The notes under the pieces were generated by a model that saw only the letters and a list, made by a program, of their open reading frames with translations, did no database searches and was not told where the DNA came from. From contig DFYJ01000114.1 in assembly GCA_002383325.1 (NCBI GenBank), forward strand, positions 1 through 34,862: a stretch of 34,862 bases of DNA, read 5' to 3'. This document shows positions 26,085 to 34,368 of the stretch, one piece after another. Positions within the stretch are counted from its first letter, which is position 1, and every line of letters starts with the position of its first letter. The position numbers and the translations under genes were made by a program. Source of the DNA: Candidatus Aminicenantes bacterium UBA4085 (lineage in GTDB: Bacteria > Acidobacteriota > Aminicenantia > Aminicenantales > UBA4085).

Positions 26085-27226
26085 ATCAACCGTGGGTGGG
26101 GCTTAATCTGTCTCCCCTGAGCTGGCCGAAGAGGACGGGCATCTCCAGCTACGTCGGTCAGCTTCTGAAGTCCTACCGCGAATCCCCGGAACGATCCGCG
26201 GCGCTGGCCTGCTTTCTCCATAGCCGCCACCGATCCGCCAAGGCGGCCCTGGAAGCCGAAGCCGGCCGGCCGGTGCGATCCTCGCGGCTGCCCGAGAAAG
26301 CCCTTTTCCGGCTGTCCCGGCTGCCGGGCTGGCGGCCGGCCGGGATGGGCGGTCTGCGGGTCTATCACGAGACTTCGCTTTATCCGGCCCCGGTCCCTTC
26401 CTCGTGCGCCATGATCTACACCCTCTACGACGTGCTGCCGCTCGTCAGAGCCGACTGGTATTCGCCGTTCGCGGTGCGCGAGTACAAGGTCGCCTTCGGC
26501 CGCGCGGCGCGAAGGGCCGACCGGATCATCGTTCAATCTCAGGCTGCCCGGGCCGATGCCCTGGAGGCAGCTCCAGCGCTCGAGACCAAGCTTGAGGCCA
26601 TCCCCAACGGCGTCAACTTGGCCGAGTTCCGGCCCGATATCCCCGAGGCTGAGGTCGCGGCGGCCTTGGCCGCGTTGGGCCTCGAGCGTCCCTATATTCT
26701 CTTTACAGGCGCCATCCAGCCCCGCAAGAATGTGGATGGTCTCTTGAAAGCCTTTCTGAGCCTGATCGCTGAGATCCCCCACACACTGGTGCTGGCCGGG
26801 CCGTTGGGGTGGCGCGGGGAAGAGATCACGGCCGGCATCTCGACAGAGCCCGGCCCGGCTCGCGTGCGGCATATAGGCTTCGTTCCCGCGCCGCTTCTCC
26901 CGGCTCTTTATCGGGGGGCCGACCTCTACGTCTTCCCGTCGCGGGGCGAAGGCTTCGGGCTGACCGTTCTGGAAGCGATGGCCGGCGGCGTACCGGTCGT
27001 GGCCTCGTCCGTCTCGGCCACGGCCGAGACGGCGGGGGACGCGGCTCTTCTTGTTCATCCCGATGACGGAGAAGGGCTGGCTGCCGCGATGCGGCGGGGG
27101 CTGGAGGACCAGGACCTGCGCCGCGGGCTGATCGCCAAGGGCCTGGCCCGGGCCCGGGAATTTTCCTGGTCCCGGACGGCCGACATGACCTGGGACCTCT
27201 ATCGGAGCATGAAGGAGCCTGCCTGA
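26081..27226 (+). CDS. GT4-family glycosyltransferase
   Basis: 381 aa from ATG 26081 (ATGA overlap with the flippase). The frame is open ~1 kb upstream, but that part is only a shadow of the flippase. The N-terminus WVGLNLSPLSWPKRTGISSYVGQLL is the GT4 acceptor-side loop of the mannosyltransferase type. The second domain has AIPNGVNLAEFRPD, YILFTGAIQPRKNVDGLLKAF and FPSRGEGFGLTVLEAMAGGVPVV, containing the EX7E pair. It is cytoplasmic and adds one sugar to the lipid-linked repeat unit; a mannosyl or related donor is plausible given gmd nearby, but not shown. The stop TGA shares its A with the next ATG. Confidence 0.9.
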   Translation: MNQPWVGLNLSPLSWPKRTGISSYVGQLLKSYRESPERSAALACFLHSRHRSAKAALEAEAGRPVRSSRLPEKALFRLSRLPGWRPAGMGGLRVYHETSLYPAPVPSSCAMIYTLYDVLPLVRADWYSPFAVREYKVAFGRAARRADRIIVQSQAARADALEAAPALETKLEAIPNGVNLAEFRPDIPEAEVAAALAALGLERPYILFTGAIQPRKNVDGLLKAFLSLIAEIPHTLVLAGPLGWRGEEITAGISTEPGPARVRHIGFVPAPLLPALYRGADLYVFPSRGEGFGLTVLEAMAGGVPVVASSVSATAETAGDAALLVHPDDGEGLAAAMRRGLEDQDLRRGLIAKGLARAREFSWSRTADMTWDLYRSMKEPA

Positions 27227-29637
27227 TGTTCGAACTCCTGATGGTCTTGCTGGTCACCCGGAGCGCCCTGGAGATTTTCACCACGGTTCGCCTCGGCCCG
27301 CTGAACCTGAATGTCCCGGCCGTGACCGGCATCCTTCTCCTGGCCATGGCGGCCTGGATTCTCCTGCGGCGCGGGAAGCCGGCCTGGCATCCCATCTTGA
27401 CCGGCTGGGCCTTCTGGCTGGCGGCGCTGCTGCCGTTCGTCTTTCTCAGCTGGAAGGGATTCGGGTCGGCCGGCCTGATCGCGATACGCGAGTGGATTCG
27501 CCTGCTGTCCATCCCGGCCGTTTTTTTACTGGCCTACAATCTGCGGCCGCGGTCCGGCAAGCCCGGCGGGCTGAAGCTTCTCTTCTGGGCCCTCCCGATC
27601 CCGCTCCTCATGGCCGTCTACCAGATGATCACCCGCACGGGCTGGGTCATGGAGTCGGAATTCCGGGTGATGGGCACCCTGTCCCATCCCAATTCGCTGG
27701 GCATCCTGATGGTCTTCTTCATCGGCCTGACTTACGAGCAGGCCCGGCATACGTCGCGGCCGCTCTGGACCGCCCTGATCGCGGCCGAGATGACCTTTCT
27801 GGTCGGGGCCCTGAACGTCGGCGGATACTTCATGCTGGGCGCCCTGCTCATCTGGATCTTCCTGAGAGAGAACGGCCAAGGCCGGGTCTTCGCGGCCGGG
27901 CTGATGGTTCTTTTCGCCCTGATCCTGCTGACCAACCGGCAGGCGCCGGCCAAGATGAAGGCGGTCGAGTCCTTCGCCCCGGCCAAGATCGAGCAGGCCG
28001 TCGTGCGGGAGCAATACTACAGCTCGCTGGGCTGGCGGTTCGCCAACTGGGGCAACCTGATCGACCTGTGGAAGCAGAAGAAGTGGCTGGGCTACGGCCT
28101 GCACACGACCTCGTTCATCAATCCCTGGAAGACCGATCAGAAGATCGGCTTCGCGCCCCACAACGACTTCGTCCGCTACCTGCTGGAGACGGGTGTCGCG
28201 GGCCTGGCAGCTTTTTGCCTCTTCCTGCTTTTCTCCTTCATCGTCATCATGAAGGCGGCGGTCAAAGCCAGGCCGGCCCGTGGGGCGCCGATGCTCTGGA
28301 TCCTGGCTGGGATGTTCCTGGCCTGGCAGGGCGGGAGCCTGGGCGACAACCTGATCTCGACCACCGTCTTCCAATTCTATCTGTGGGGCGGGCTGGGCTT
28401 TGCCTTGGCGGAGCAGCGGGACGGGGAGGAGAGGAAGAAGGCCGAGGCGGTCGGAAAGATGATCTGGACGACGGTCTATCCCATCGACGACCGAGGCGTC
28501 AAGGTCGGCGGCAACGAGACCTTCATCCGCCAGCTTGTCCGGGCCACTCCCTTCGACGGCGAGCTGCGCATCATCGGCATCACGGCCAAGGAAGGCGGGT
28601 TGAAGAAGGGGGAGTGGCAAACGATACAGTTCGAGGGGAAGACCGTCCGGTTCCTCCCGGTCTTGAGGGTCGAGGACCCCAACCGCCGGACGCGCATCCC
28701 GCTCTTCCTCCGCTTTACCGCGGCGCTGGCGGCGCGACCGGATCTTCTGGGGGGAGAGGAACAGGTCAGGCTCTTCCATCGTATCGAGCCGATTCTCGCG
28801 TTCGGCCGCGTCCCCGGCCGAAAGGTCTTTTTCCTGCACGGCGACCCCCGGCACCTGGACGATCCCAAGTGCGAGAGCCGGTGGCGGAGGATGAGGAAGC
28901 TCTATGGCCGACTGGAGCGGCGCTTGATCCCGAGGTTCGACCAGGTCTTCGTCGTCAGCCGGCCGGCCCTAGAGGCGATGAAGAAGCTGCATCCCAAGCG
29001 GGCCGGGCTCTTCACGTTCCTGCCGACGTCCTATGACGAGACCGTCTTCAAGCCGCGGCGGGAGGATGGGCGGCAGGCGGCCCGCAAGAGCCTGGGCCTG
29101 CCCGGCGAGGGGAGTATGGTTCTTTGGGTCGGGCGGCTGGAGTCGGCCAAGGATCCATTCCTTCTCCTTGACGTCTTCAAGCGCCTCGCGTCTCTGCGCC
29201 GGGGCGTGCGGCTGGTCGTTGCTGGTGGCGGAGGGTTGGAGGAGGAGCTTAAGGCCAAGAGCCGAAAACTGGGGCTCGAGGGAAGCATCCTTTGGCTGGG
29301 GCCGCGGCCGCCGGCGGAAGTCGCCGATCTCATGGCGGCGGCGGACGTCCTGATCCTGACGTCGGCTTTCGAGGCGATGCCGGTGGCCGTCCTGGAGGCC
29401 CTGGCCTGCGGGCTGCCCGTGGTCTCGCCCGATCTGGGCGAAATGAAGCGCCTCATCACAAATCCGGGCCGGGGGCGGGTGGTCCCGTCCCGCAGTGCGG
29501 ACGAGTTGGCCCGCGCGGCGGCCGAAATCCTGGCCGGGCCTAGGGCGGACAAGGAGGCCTTCGCCGGCATCGGCGAGTTCGCGGCCTCGACGGTCTTCCC
29601 GCGGCTGGGCACCGAACTGGCGCATCCCGGCGAATAA
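27226..29637 (+). CDS. O-antigen polymerase/ligase-like membrane domain fused to a GT4 glycosyltransferase
   Basis: 803 aa, starting at ATG 27226 within a TGATG overlap. Residues ~1-395 form about 10-12 membrane helices. A large extracytoplasmic loop carries YYSSLGWRFANWGNLIDLW and GYGLHTT...PHNDFVRYLLETGVAG, the conserved H-N-D-F-V-R-Y-L-L-E-x-G motif of Wzy_C/WaaL-type proteins. A charged linker (EQRDGEERKKAEAVGK) leads to residue 412, where MIWTTVYPIDDRGVKVGGNETF reads like the natural start of a GT4 enzyme. MVLWVGRLESAKDP and TSAFEAMPVAVLEALACGLPVV (Glu716/Glu724, EX7E) follow. Inference: one chain joins repeat-unit polymerisation on the periplasmic face with glycosyl transfer in the cytoplasm. 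An internal start at 28459 could also yield a free GT4. Confidence 0.87.
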   Translation: MFELLMVLLVTRSALEIFTTVRLGPLNLNVPAVTGILLLAMAAWILLRRGKPAWHPILTGWAFWLAALLPFVFLSWKGFGSAGLIAIREWIRLLSIPAVFLLAYNLRPRSGKPGGLKLLFWALPIPLLMAVYQMITRTGWVMESEFRVMGTLSHPNSLGILMVFFIGLTYEQARHTSRPLWTALIAAEMTFLVGALNVGGYFMLGALLIWIFLRENGQGRVFAAGLMVLFALILLTNRQAPAKMKAVESFAPAKIEQAVVREQYYSSLGWRFANWGNLIDLWKQKKWLGYGLHTTSFINPWKTDQKIGFAPHNDFVRYLLETGVAGLAAFCLFLLFSFIVIMKAAVKARPARGAPMLWILAGMFLAWQGGSLGDNLISTTVFQFYLWGGLGFALAEQRDGEERKKAEAVGKMIWTTVYPIDDRGVKVGGNETFIRQLVRATPFDGELRIIGITAKEGGLKKGEWQTIQFEGKTVRFLPVLRVEDPNRRTRIPLFLRFTAALAARPDLLGGEEQVRLFHRIEPILAFGRVPGRKVFFLHGDPRHLDDPKCESRWRRMRKLYGRLERRLIPRFDQVFVVSRPALEAMKKLHPKRAGLFTFLPTSYDETVFKPRREDGRQAARKSLGLPGEGSMVLWVGRLESAKDPFLLLDVFKRLASLRRGVRLVVAGGGGLEEELKAKSRKLGLEGSILWLGPRPPAEVADLMAAADVLILTSAFEAMPVAVLEALACGLPVVSPDLGEMKRLITNPGRGRVVPSRSADELARAAAEILAGPRADKEAFAGIGEFAASTVFPRLGTELAHPGE

Positions 29638-29667
29638 TGGTTAATCGCCAGATCTCGAGGAGCGCGC

Positions 29668-29686
29668 TTCGGGGTGTCCCCCCGAA
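29668..29686 (+). other. Perfect hairpin in the gap before the third GT4 gene
   Basis: TTCGGGG, a 5-nt loop and CCCCGAA form a 7-bp stem. No T run follows, so it is not a standard terminator. The rest of the 127-nt gap (29638-29764) holds no gene and no convincing promoter. Confidence 0.35.
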
Positions 29687-29764
29687 ATCTTGCGATGAAA
29701 CGAGAATAAGTTCCCTGAGGCAATATTCGTCCTTCGATAAATTGGCTTCAGATTGGTCTGCTGA

Positions 29765-30889
29765 ATGAGAATCGGGTACGACGCCACGTCGCTGTGCCGG
29801 AAAATCACCGGCATCGAGGCGTATGCTCTCCAGCTCATCAGGGCCCTGTTAGAGACCGACAAGACGAATGAATACGTCGTCTTCCTGAGGAACGGCATCC
29901 CCTCCGAATTGGAGCCGTACCGGGACCGGGCCGAGATGATCGTCGGCCCCGCTTCGCAGATCGTCTGCGAGCAGGTCTGGCTGCCCGGGATGAAGCGGCG
30001 CCGGAAGCTCGACCTGGTCCATTACCCGGCCTTTCCGCCCGGATGGCGGACGGCCGGGCGGTTTGTCGCGACCATCTTCGACGGGACGCTGTGGAGAAAT
30101 CCCGACTGGCTGTCCTGGAAAGCCCGCCGCTACATGGCGCCGCTGGCGCGCCGCGCGGCCAGGCGGGCAGCCATGGTCCTGACCATCTCGGAGTTTTCCC
30201 GGAGGGAGATCATCGAGTTGACCGGAGCGGCATCCGAGAATGTCGTTAACGCCGGGATCGCCATATCGCCCGCCTTTAAGCCGGTAGACGACGAGCGACG
30301 GAGGGACGAGGTGAGGGCCAAATATGGTCTGCCGATGGAATACGTTCTGTCCGTCGGCTCGCTCGAGCCGCGCAAAAACCTGGTCGTCCTGCTGGAGGCC
30401 TGGGCCCGGCTGCGCCGCGAGGATCCGGCCTGGAGCCGCAAGCTGGTCCTGGCCGGCCGGCGGGCCTGGGGGGCGGAGGTGATCGAGGCCCGGATCGAAT
30501 CCCTCGGCCTGCGAGGGGACGTGATCGTTGCGGATTACGTCGCTTCCGGCGACCTACCGGCGGTTTACGCCATGGCCGATGTGTTCGCCTTCCCGTCCCT
30601 TTACGAGGGCTTCGGGCTGCCGCCGCTGGAGGCTATGGCTTGCGGCACGCCGGTCGTATGCTCCCGGGCGCCGGCGCTGCCGGAGGCGGTGGGAGAGGCG
30701 GCCGAGCTGGTCGACCCGGAGGATGTCGGCGCCTGGGCGGCGGCCTTGCAGCGGGCGGTGACCGATCGGCCCCTGCGCGAGAGGCTACGGACGGCCGGAT
30801 TGGTCCGGGCGTCCGCGTTTTCCTGGCCTTCGGTTGCGCGCCGGGTGCAAGGCCTCTATAATGGGCTCGGCACAGGGCTGAGAGCATGA
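29765..30889 (+). CDS. GT4-family glycosyltransferase
   Basis: 374 aa from ATG 29765. The N-terminus MRIGYDATSLCRKITGIEAYALQLI matches GT4 mannosyl/rhamnosyltransferases with the short GIE acceptor loop. Later motifs: TISEFSRREII, YVLSVGSLEPRKNLVVLLEAW and FPSLYEGFGLPPLEAMACGTPVV (Glu281/Glu289). It is cytoplasmic with no signal peptide. The ATG has no obvious ribosome-binding site, and this gene follows one of the larger gaps in the second half of the locus. The 3' end overlaps the next gene (ATGA) and contains its likely promoter. Donor sugar unknown. Confidence 0.9.
   Translation: MRIGYDATSLCRKITGIEAYALQLIRALLETDKTNEYVVFLRNGIPSELEPYRDRAEMIVGPASQIVCEQVWLPGMKRRRKLDLVHYPAFPPGWRTAGRFVATIFDGTLWRNPDWLSWKARRYMAPLARRAARRAAMVLTISEFSRREIIELTGAASENVVNAGIAISPAFKPVDDERRRDEVRAKYGLPMEYVLSVGSLEPRKNLVVLLEAWARLRREDPAWSRKLVLAGRRAWGAEVIEARIESLGLRGDVIVADYVASGDLPAVYAMADVFAFPSLYEGFGLPPLEAMACGTPVVCSRAPALPEAVGEAAELVDPEDVGAWAAALQRAVTDRPLRERLRTAGLVRASAFSWPSVARRVQGLYNGLGTGLRA
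30834..30862 (+). promoter_or_regulatory. Internal promoter for the WecG-type gene
   Basis: TTGCGC (30834-30839), a 17-nt spacer and a perfect TATAAT (30857-30862), inside the end of the GT4 coding region. The predicted start near 30869 leaves ~17 nt before ATG 30886. It uses the same TTGC -35 core as the promoters at 8730 and 10831. Confidence 0.5.
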
Positions 30890-31674
30890 TTTTGGAACGA
30901 AAAACGCGGCTTTTCGGCCTCGATATCGATAATCTGTCGATGCCGGAAACGCTGGCCGAGATTGAGAGGCTGGCGAGGGCCGGCCGCCGCGCTTTGGTCG
31001 TCACTCCCAACGCCCAGCATATCTACCTGCTGCGGTCCGATAGCGACCTCAAGGCGGCCTATGCCGCCGCGGACCTGATCGTGGCCGACGGCATCCCCCT
31101 GATCTGGATGTCGCGGCTGCTCCGCCGCCCGCTCAAGGAGCGCGTGGCGGGAGCCGACATTCTGCCGGCCTTCGCCAAGGCGGCCGCCCGCAAGGGCTAT
31201 CGACTGGTCTTCCTGGGGGCCGCCCCCGGGGTCGCGGCCAAGGCGGCTGAGATCCTGGCCCGCGAGAATCCGGGGCTGAACGTCGTTGCCGCGATCGCCC
31301 CGCCGCGGGGCTTTCACGAGGATGAGGCGGCCAACGCCAAGGTCGTCGCGGCGGTGCGGGAGGCCGGGCCGGATATCCTGTTCGTCTGTCTGGGAACGCC
31401 CAAGGGCGAGGTCTGGGCCGCGCGGAACAAGGACGCGGCCGGCGTGCCCGTAACGGTTTGCGTGGGGGCGGCCTTCGACTTCATCACCGGGGTCCAGAAG
31501 AGGGCTCCGCTTTACATCCAACAGGCGGGCATGGAGTGGCTCTACCGGCTTTTCCGCGATCCTTATCGCCTGTGGAGGCGATATACGCTCGGGAACCTCC
31601 ATTTCCTCTACCTGGCGGCCTTGGATTTGACTTCGTCGCTCATCGATGGGAAGCGGCGGGCGAAAGGGCGATAA
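30886..31674 (+). CDS. WecG/TagA/CpsF-family glycosyltransferase
   Basis: 262 aa (ATGA overlap with the GT4 gene). The family pattern runs along the whole length: LFGLDIDNLSMPETLAEI, VTPNAQHIYLLR, LIVADGIPLIWMSRLL (with the conserved Asp), ERVAGADILPAF, FVCLGTPKGEVW and VGAAFDFITGVQKRAPLYIQQAGMEWLYRLFRDPYRLWRRY. Known members (WecG, TagA) transfer N-acetylmannosamine(-uronate) to a lipid-linked first sugar as the second step of repeat-unit assembly. They are peripheral membrane enzymes. The basic, hydrophobic C-terminus fits membrane contact. The donor here is unknown. No gene for a priming phosphotransferase of the PglC/WecA type was seen in the window. Confidence 0.93.
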   Translation: MILERKTRLFGLDIDNLSMPETLAEIERLARAGRRALVVTPNAQHIYLLRSDSDLKAAYAAADLIVADGIPLIWMSRLLRRPLKERVAGADILPAFAKAAARKGYRLVFLGAAPGVAAKAAEILARENPGLNVVAAIAPPRGFHEDEAANAKVVAAVREAGPDILFVCLGTPKGEVWAARNKDAAGVPVTVCVGAAFDFITGVQKRAPLYIQQAGMEWLYRLFRDPYRLWRRYTLGNLHFLYLAALDLTSSLIDGKRRAKGR

Positions 31675-31684
31675 GGGACCACTT

Positions 31685-33970
31685 TTGAATCGCGCGGCGG
31701 CCAAGATCCCGGCCCTGGCGGGCTATGGGGCGTTCTGCGCCTGGTTCACCTACCGCTATGTCCCGCTGGTCCCCGGCTACCTGGCGGTGCTGGTCCCGAT
31801 TCTCCTGTTCCTGACCATCCGGACCGCGCTTGATGAGAAGAAGGGGCTGGTCGCTTTCAGCTTCCTCTTTCCGCTGATCAACTGCGTGCCGTATTTCTTT
31901 GGGCTGGGCGAGGGGCTGCCCTTGGCGCCGGCCGCGCTGTGCGCTTTTTTGGCTTTCTATCTGGGGAAGCTTGTGGGCGGGTTCCGCACGCGGATTGGGG
32001 CGGGGGGACTAGATAGGAATCTTATCGAGGGCGGGGGCGCTGTCGGCAAGACACGTCAAGATAGCACAGATGATGGCCGGATCGGTCTGCCGCTGACCCT
32101 GCTGGCCGCCTGGGGCTGGATCTCGGCTGTCGTCGCATTCCTGCGCTACATGGACTTTTTCCCTCTCGCGGCTTCGGGAATCCACGAGCTCCAGGTCAAT
32201 GCGGCCGGCGTGACGACGGGCGGGGCGAGGATGAGCGTTGTCTTTGCGGCGGCCAGCCTTCTGGCCGGGATCGCCATGTTCGGCGTCTACAAGAGAGCCT
32301 GCGCGGATGGGGGGATGCGCAACCGCCTGGTTGGGGCGATGGCCGTGGCGGCTACGATCGCGTTTCTCTTCGGCCTCCTGCAGAAGGTGCTGGCGTCCCC
32401 GCCCGGCAATACGTCCTACTGGCGGGAGCTCGGCCAGGTCAACGCCACCTTCAAGGATCCCAACTCGCTGGCCGCGTTCATCGCCGCCTTCCTGCCCGTC
32501 CTGATCGCTTTTGCCGTGAGCTGCAAAGGGTGGCGGAGGGCGACTTTGATCGCGGTCGGCTGCGCGGGGATTATTCTGCTGCCGCTGTCGGGTTCGCGAA
32601 GCGGCATCGCGGCGATCGGCGTCGCGGCCGCGGCTTTCCTGCTCGAGGCATTCTGGCGGGCGGGGAGGAAAACTCGCATCAAAGTAAGCGCTGTGGCGGC
32701 GGCGATTGTCTTGGCTTTCGTGCTCTGGAATACGGTCATTGTCCACGATTCGTCGTTGGCGGAGCGGATCGGCTGGAGCCTCTACCAGCTCAAGGAAGAG
32801 ACGGCGCCCGGGGACTTTTTCAACCATCGCCTGGCCCTGTGGGACGGAGCCCGACGCATGTTCCGGGAGGCGCCGCTGACCGGGATCGGGCTGGGCGCGT
32901 TCATCGTTCAGTTTCCCGATTATTTACAGGTCAAGCCGGGGGAGGAGAGATTCACGGATACGGCCCTCAACCTGGCCTTCCAGATAGGGGCCGAGACGGG
33001 GATGATCGGCCTGGCCCTGACGCTGTTGTTTCTGGCGGCGCTGATGAGGCGAATGGCCCGCGTGTTCCGGGAAGCCGCAAGCGGAAAGCCGCGCGATTGG
33101 ATCTCCATCGGGGCCGTCAGCGGGCTGGCGGCGTTCTTCTTCCTGTTCCTGTTCCATACCTATGCGGCCAGCTATGAGATCCAGTTTCTGTTTTGGTTCC
33201 TGGCGGCGGTTGTATTTGCCGGGACCAGCGGGACGGCGGCCGAGGCAGCCATTGGGTCGTCGGCCGACATGCGGAAAACGGCTGAACAGAGAGGAGTATG
33301 GGAAGCGTCCAGCGCCGCGTCTGCAAACCGAAGCGGCTCCGCAACGAACGCAGGGCCCATTTCCCTGACAACTTCCGTCTCTGTCGGGTCAGACCGAAGC
33401 GCGGCGGAGGAAGTGTTTAAGCGGGCAGGGGGTGTGTCAAGGCGTCCGGCGCACAGGTGGGTCAAATACGGCGCGGCGGGCGCCCTGCTGGCGGGTGGAA
33501 TGATCTTCCTGTTTTTTTCGTTGGGCCCCTATTCCATCAGCGTGAGGGCTGAGAGGGGCGGTTGGAAGCTCGAATATGGCCTCTATGCCGAGGAGCCGGA
33601 TGCTGAGGTTGGGGCGTTCCGCTGGACGACCGGGGAGGCGGGTTTCAGCCTGGCGGGCAGGGCCGGCGGCGAGGGAGAAGGTGGACGCATCGAGCTGATG
33701 TTGCGGGCCCTGAACCCGGATTTGAACCGGCGGCCCGTTTCCGTGAAGATCTATAGCGCCAATAAGCATTTCCGGAAGATCGCCGAGATTGGCTCGGCCA
33801 CCCTCCGGGACACGTCGTGGATGAAGGTGACGATGGATCTGCCGTCTCGGGGGCGGAGTGACGGTGCATCCGGGCCTTTGTATCTGGTCGTCAAGCCGGA
33901 TCGGACATGGAATCCCGGCCGCTTGCACATATCCGCCGACAAGCGCGATCTCGGCGTCGGCATTAAATAG
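31685..33970 (+). CDS. O-antigen ligase/polymerase-like membrane protein with extracytoplasmic C-terminal domain
   Basis: 761 aa from TTG 31685, with AAGGGA 6 nt upstream and right after the previous stop. ATG 31646 (774 aa) is the alternative and would overlap by 29 nt. About 10-12 membrane helices are present. The Wzy_C/WaaL-type loop includes NATFKDPNSLAAFIAAFLP, LSGSRSGIAAIG, FFNHRLALWDGARRMFREAPLTGIGLGAF and FTDTALNLAFQIGAETGMIGL. After the last helices comes a low-complexity Ser/Ala/Thr-rich stretch (~515-580), one more helix (GAAGALLAGGMIFLFFSL) and a ~145-residue beta-rich, probably periplasmic domain. A hydrophilic cytoplasmic-type insert (~107-135) is also unusual. It is the second polymerase/ligase-like gene of the locus, so it may ligate chains to an acceptor while 27226 polymerises, or the reverse. 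The stop is directly followed by the mobile-type element. Confidence 0.85.
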   Translation: MNRAAAKIPALAGYGAFCAWFTYRYVPLVPGYLAVLVPILLFLTIRTALDEKKGLVAFSFLFPLINCVPYFFGLGEGLPLAPAALCAFLAFYLGKLVGGFRTRIGAGGLDRNLIEGGGAVGKTRQDSTDDGRIGLPLTLLAAWGWISAVVAFLRYMDFFPLAASGIHELQVNAAGVTTGGARMSVVFAAASLLAGIAMFGVYKRACADGGMRNRLVGAMAVAATIAFLFGLLQKVLASPPGNTSYWRELGQVNATFKDPNSLAAFIAAFLPVLIAFAVSCKGWRRATLIAVGCAGIILLPLSGSRSGIAAIGVAAAAFLLEAFWRAGRKTRIKVSAVAAAIVLAFVLWNTVIVHDSSLAERIGWSLYQLKEETAPGDFFNHRLALWDGARRMFREAPLTGIGLGAFIVQFPDYLQVKPGEERFTDTALNLAFQIGAETGMIGLALTLLFLAALMRRMARVFREAASGKPRDWISIGAVSGLAAFFFLFLFHTYAASYEIQFLFWFLAAVVFAGTSGTAAEAAIGSSADMRKTAEQRGVWEASSAASANRSGSATNAGPISLTTSVSVGSDRSAAEEVFKRAGGVSRRPAHRWVKYGAAGALLAGGMIFLFFSLGPYSISVRAERGGWKLEYGLYAEEPDAEVGAFRWTTGEAGFSLAGRAGGEGEGGRIELMLRALNPDLNRRPVSVKIYSANKHFRKIAEIGSATLRDTSWMKVTMDLPSRGRSDGASGPLYLVVKPDRTWNPGRLHISADKRDLGVGIK

Positions 33971-34001
33971 AATTAGGGGGACACCATACATAACTCCCGA
34001 A
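33971..34001 (-). repeat. Left terminal inverted repeat
   Basis: 31 nt, the exact reverse complement of 34302-34332. On the outer five nt the two ends agree (AATTA/TAATT), whereas the solo copy at 15774 extends instead on the inner side (to 34006). Confidence 0.9.
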
Positions 34002-34060
34002 TTATTTCGTCAACTTGCGGCGTCGGTAACGTAGCGCGGTTGGGCTGAATTAGGGGTAGA

Positions 34061-34090
34061 AATAGGGGTACAGTATACGTAATTCCCTAT
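34061..34090. repeat. Diverged internal copy of the end repeat with a 7-bp stem
   Basis: AATAGGG...CCCTATT encloses GTACAGTATACGTAATT. The core pattern GGGG-ACA-ATAC-TAA-TCCC is shared with the terminal repeats, so this looks like an older, diverged copy nested in the element. Confidence 0.55.
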
Positions 34091-34301
34091 TTTCCAGATT
34101 TTGGAGATTAGAAATATAGAATCCGTGTTTCCCAATTTCCGGATTTAGGAAACAACCAATAAATCGTGGGCTCTGTATAGTGTTGTGAGATGGACTTCTG
34201 CGATCCGTAATTGGGAAATACATGGACCCTACACCAGGCTTATCAAACTCCGATTCTATCAAGTGGAGACAACTAATGGCGTCATTATGTAAACGAAACA
34301 G

Positions 34302-34332
34302 TTCGGGAGTTATGTATGGTGTCCCCCTAATT
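34302..34332 (+). repeat. Right terminal inverted repeat
   Basis: 31 nt, the exact inverted partner of 33971-34001. It ends 7 nt before the -35 of the candidate gmd promoter. Confidence 0.9.
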
Positions 34333-34339
34333 ATGAGGC

Positions 34340-34368
34340 TTGACGCGGAGAATTCCGGCGTGTAATCT
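34340..34368 (+). promoter_or_regulatory. Candidate promoter for gmd
   Basis: TTGACG (34340-34345, 5/6), a 17-nt spacer and TAATCT (34363-34368, 4/6), then GGGGAGG (34383-34389) and ATG 34396. The promoter lies just outside the inverted-repeat element. Confidence 0.5.

Larger units (their letters stand above)
33971..34332. mobile_element. 362-nt non-coding element with 31-nt perfect terminal inverted repeats (MITE-like)
   Basis: Ends 33971-34001 and 34302-34332 are exact inverted copies. The interior is visibly AT-richer than the neighbouring genes. Nested inverted pairs occur inside: AATAGGG/CCCTATT (34061-34067, 34084-34090), TTTCC/GGAAA (34136-34140, 34148-34152) and TTTCCCAATT (34128-34137) with AATTGGGAAA (34209-34218). 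No transposase is encoded. No clear target-site duplication is visible. The left end begins on the base after the ligase stop codon. A solo copy of the end repeat lies at 15774. Probably a non-autonomous element mobilised in trans. The rest of the 425-nt gap (34333-34395) holds the gmd promoter and ribosome-binding site. Confidence 0.75.

Noticed and set aside
29668..29686. Internally deleted copy of the 31-nt repeat
   Set aside because: TTCGGG followed directly by GTGTCCCCC equals the repeat minus 11 nt, but 15 nt in GC-rich DNA with a self-pairing stem can arise by chance.
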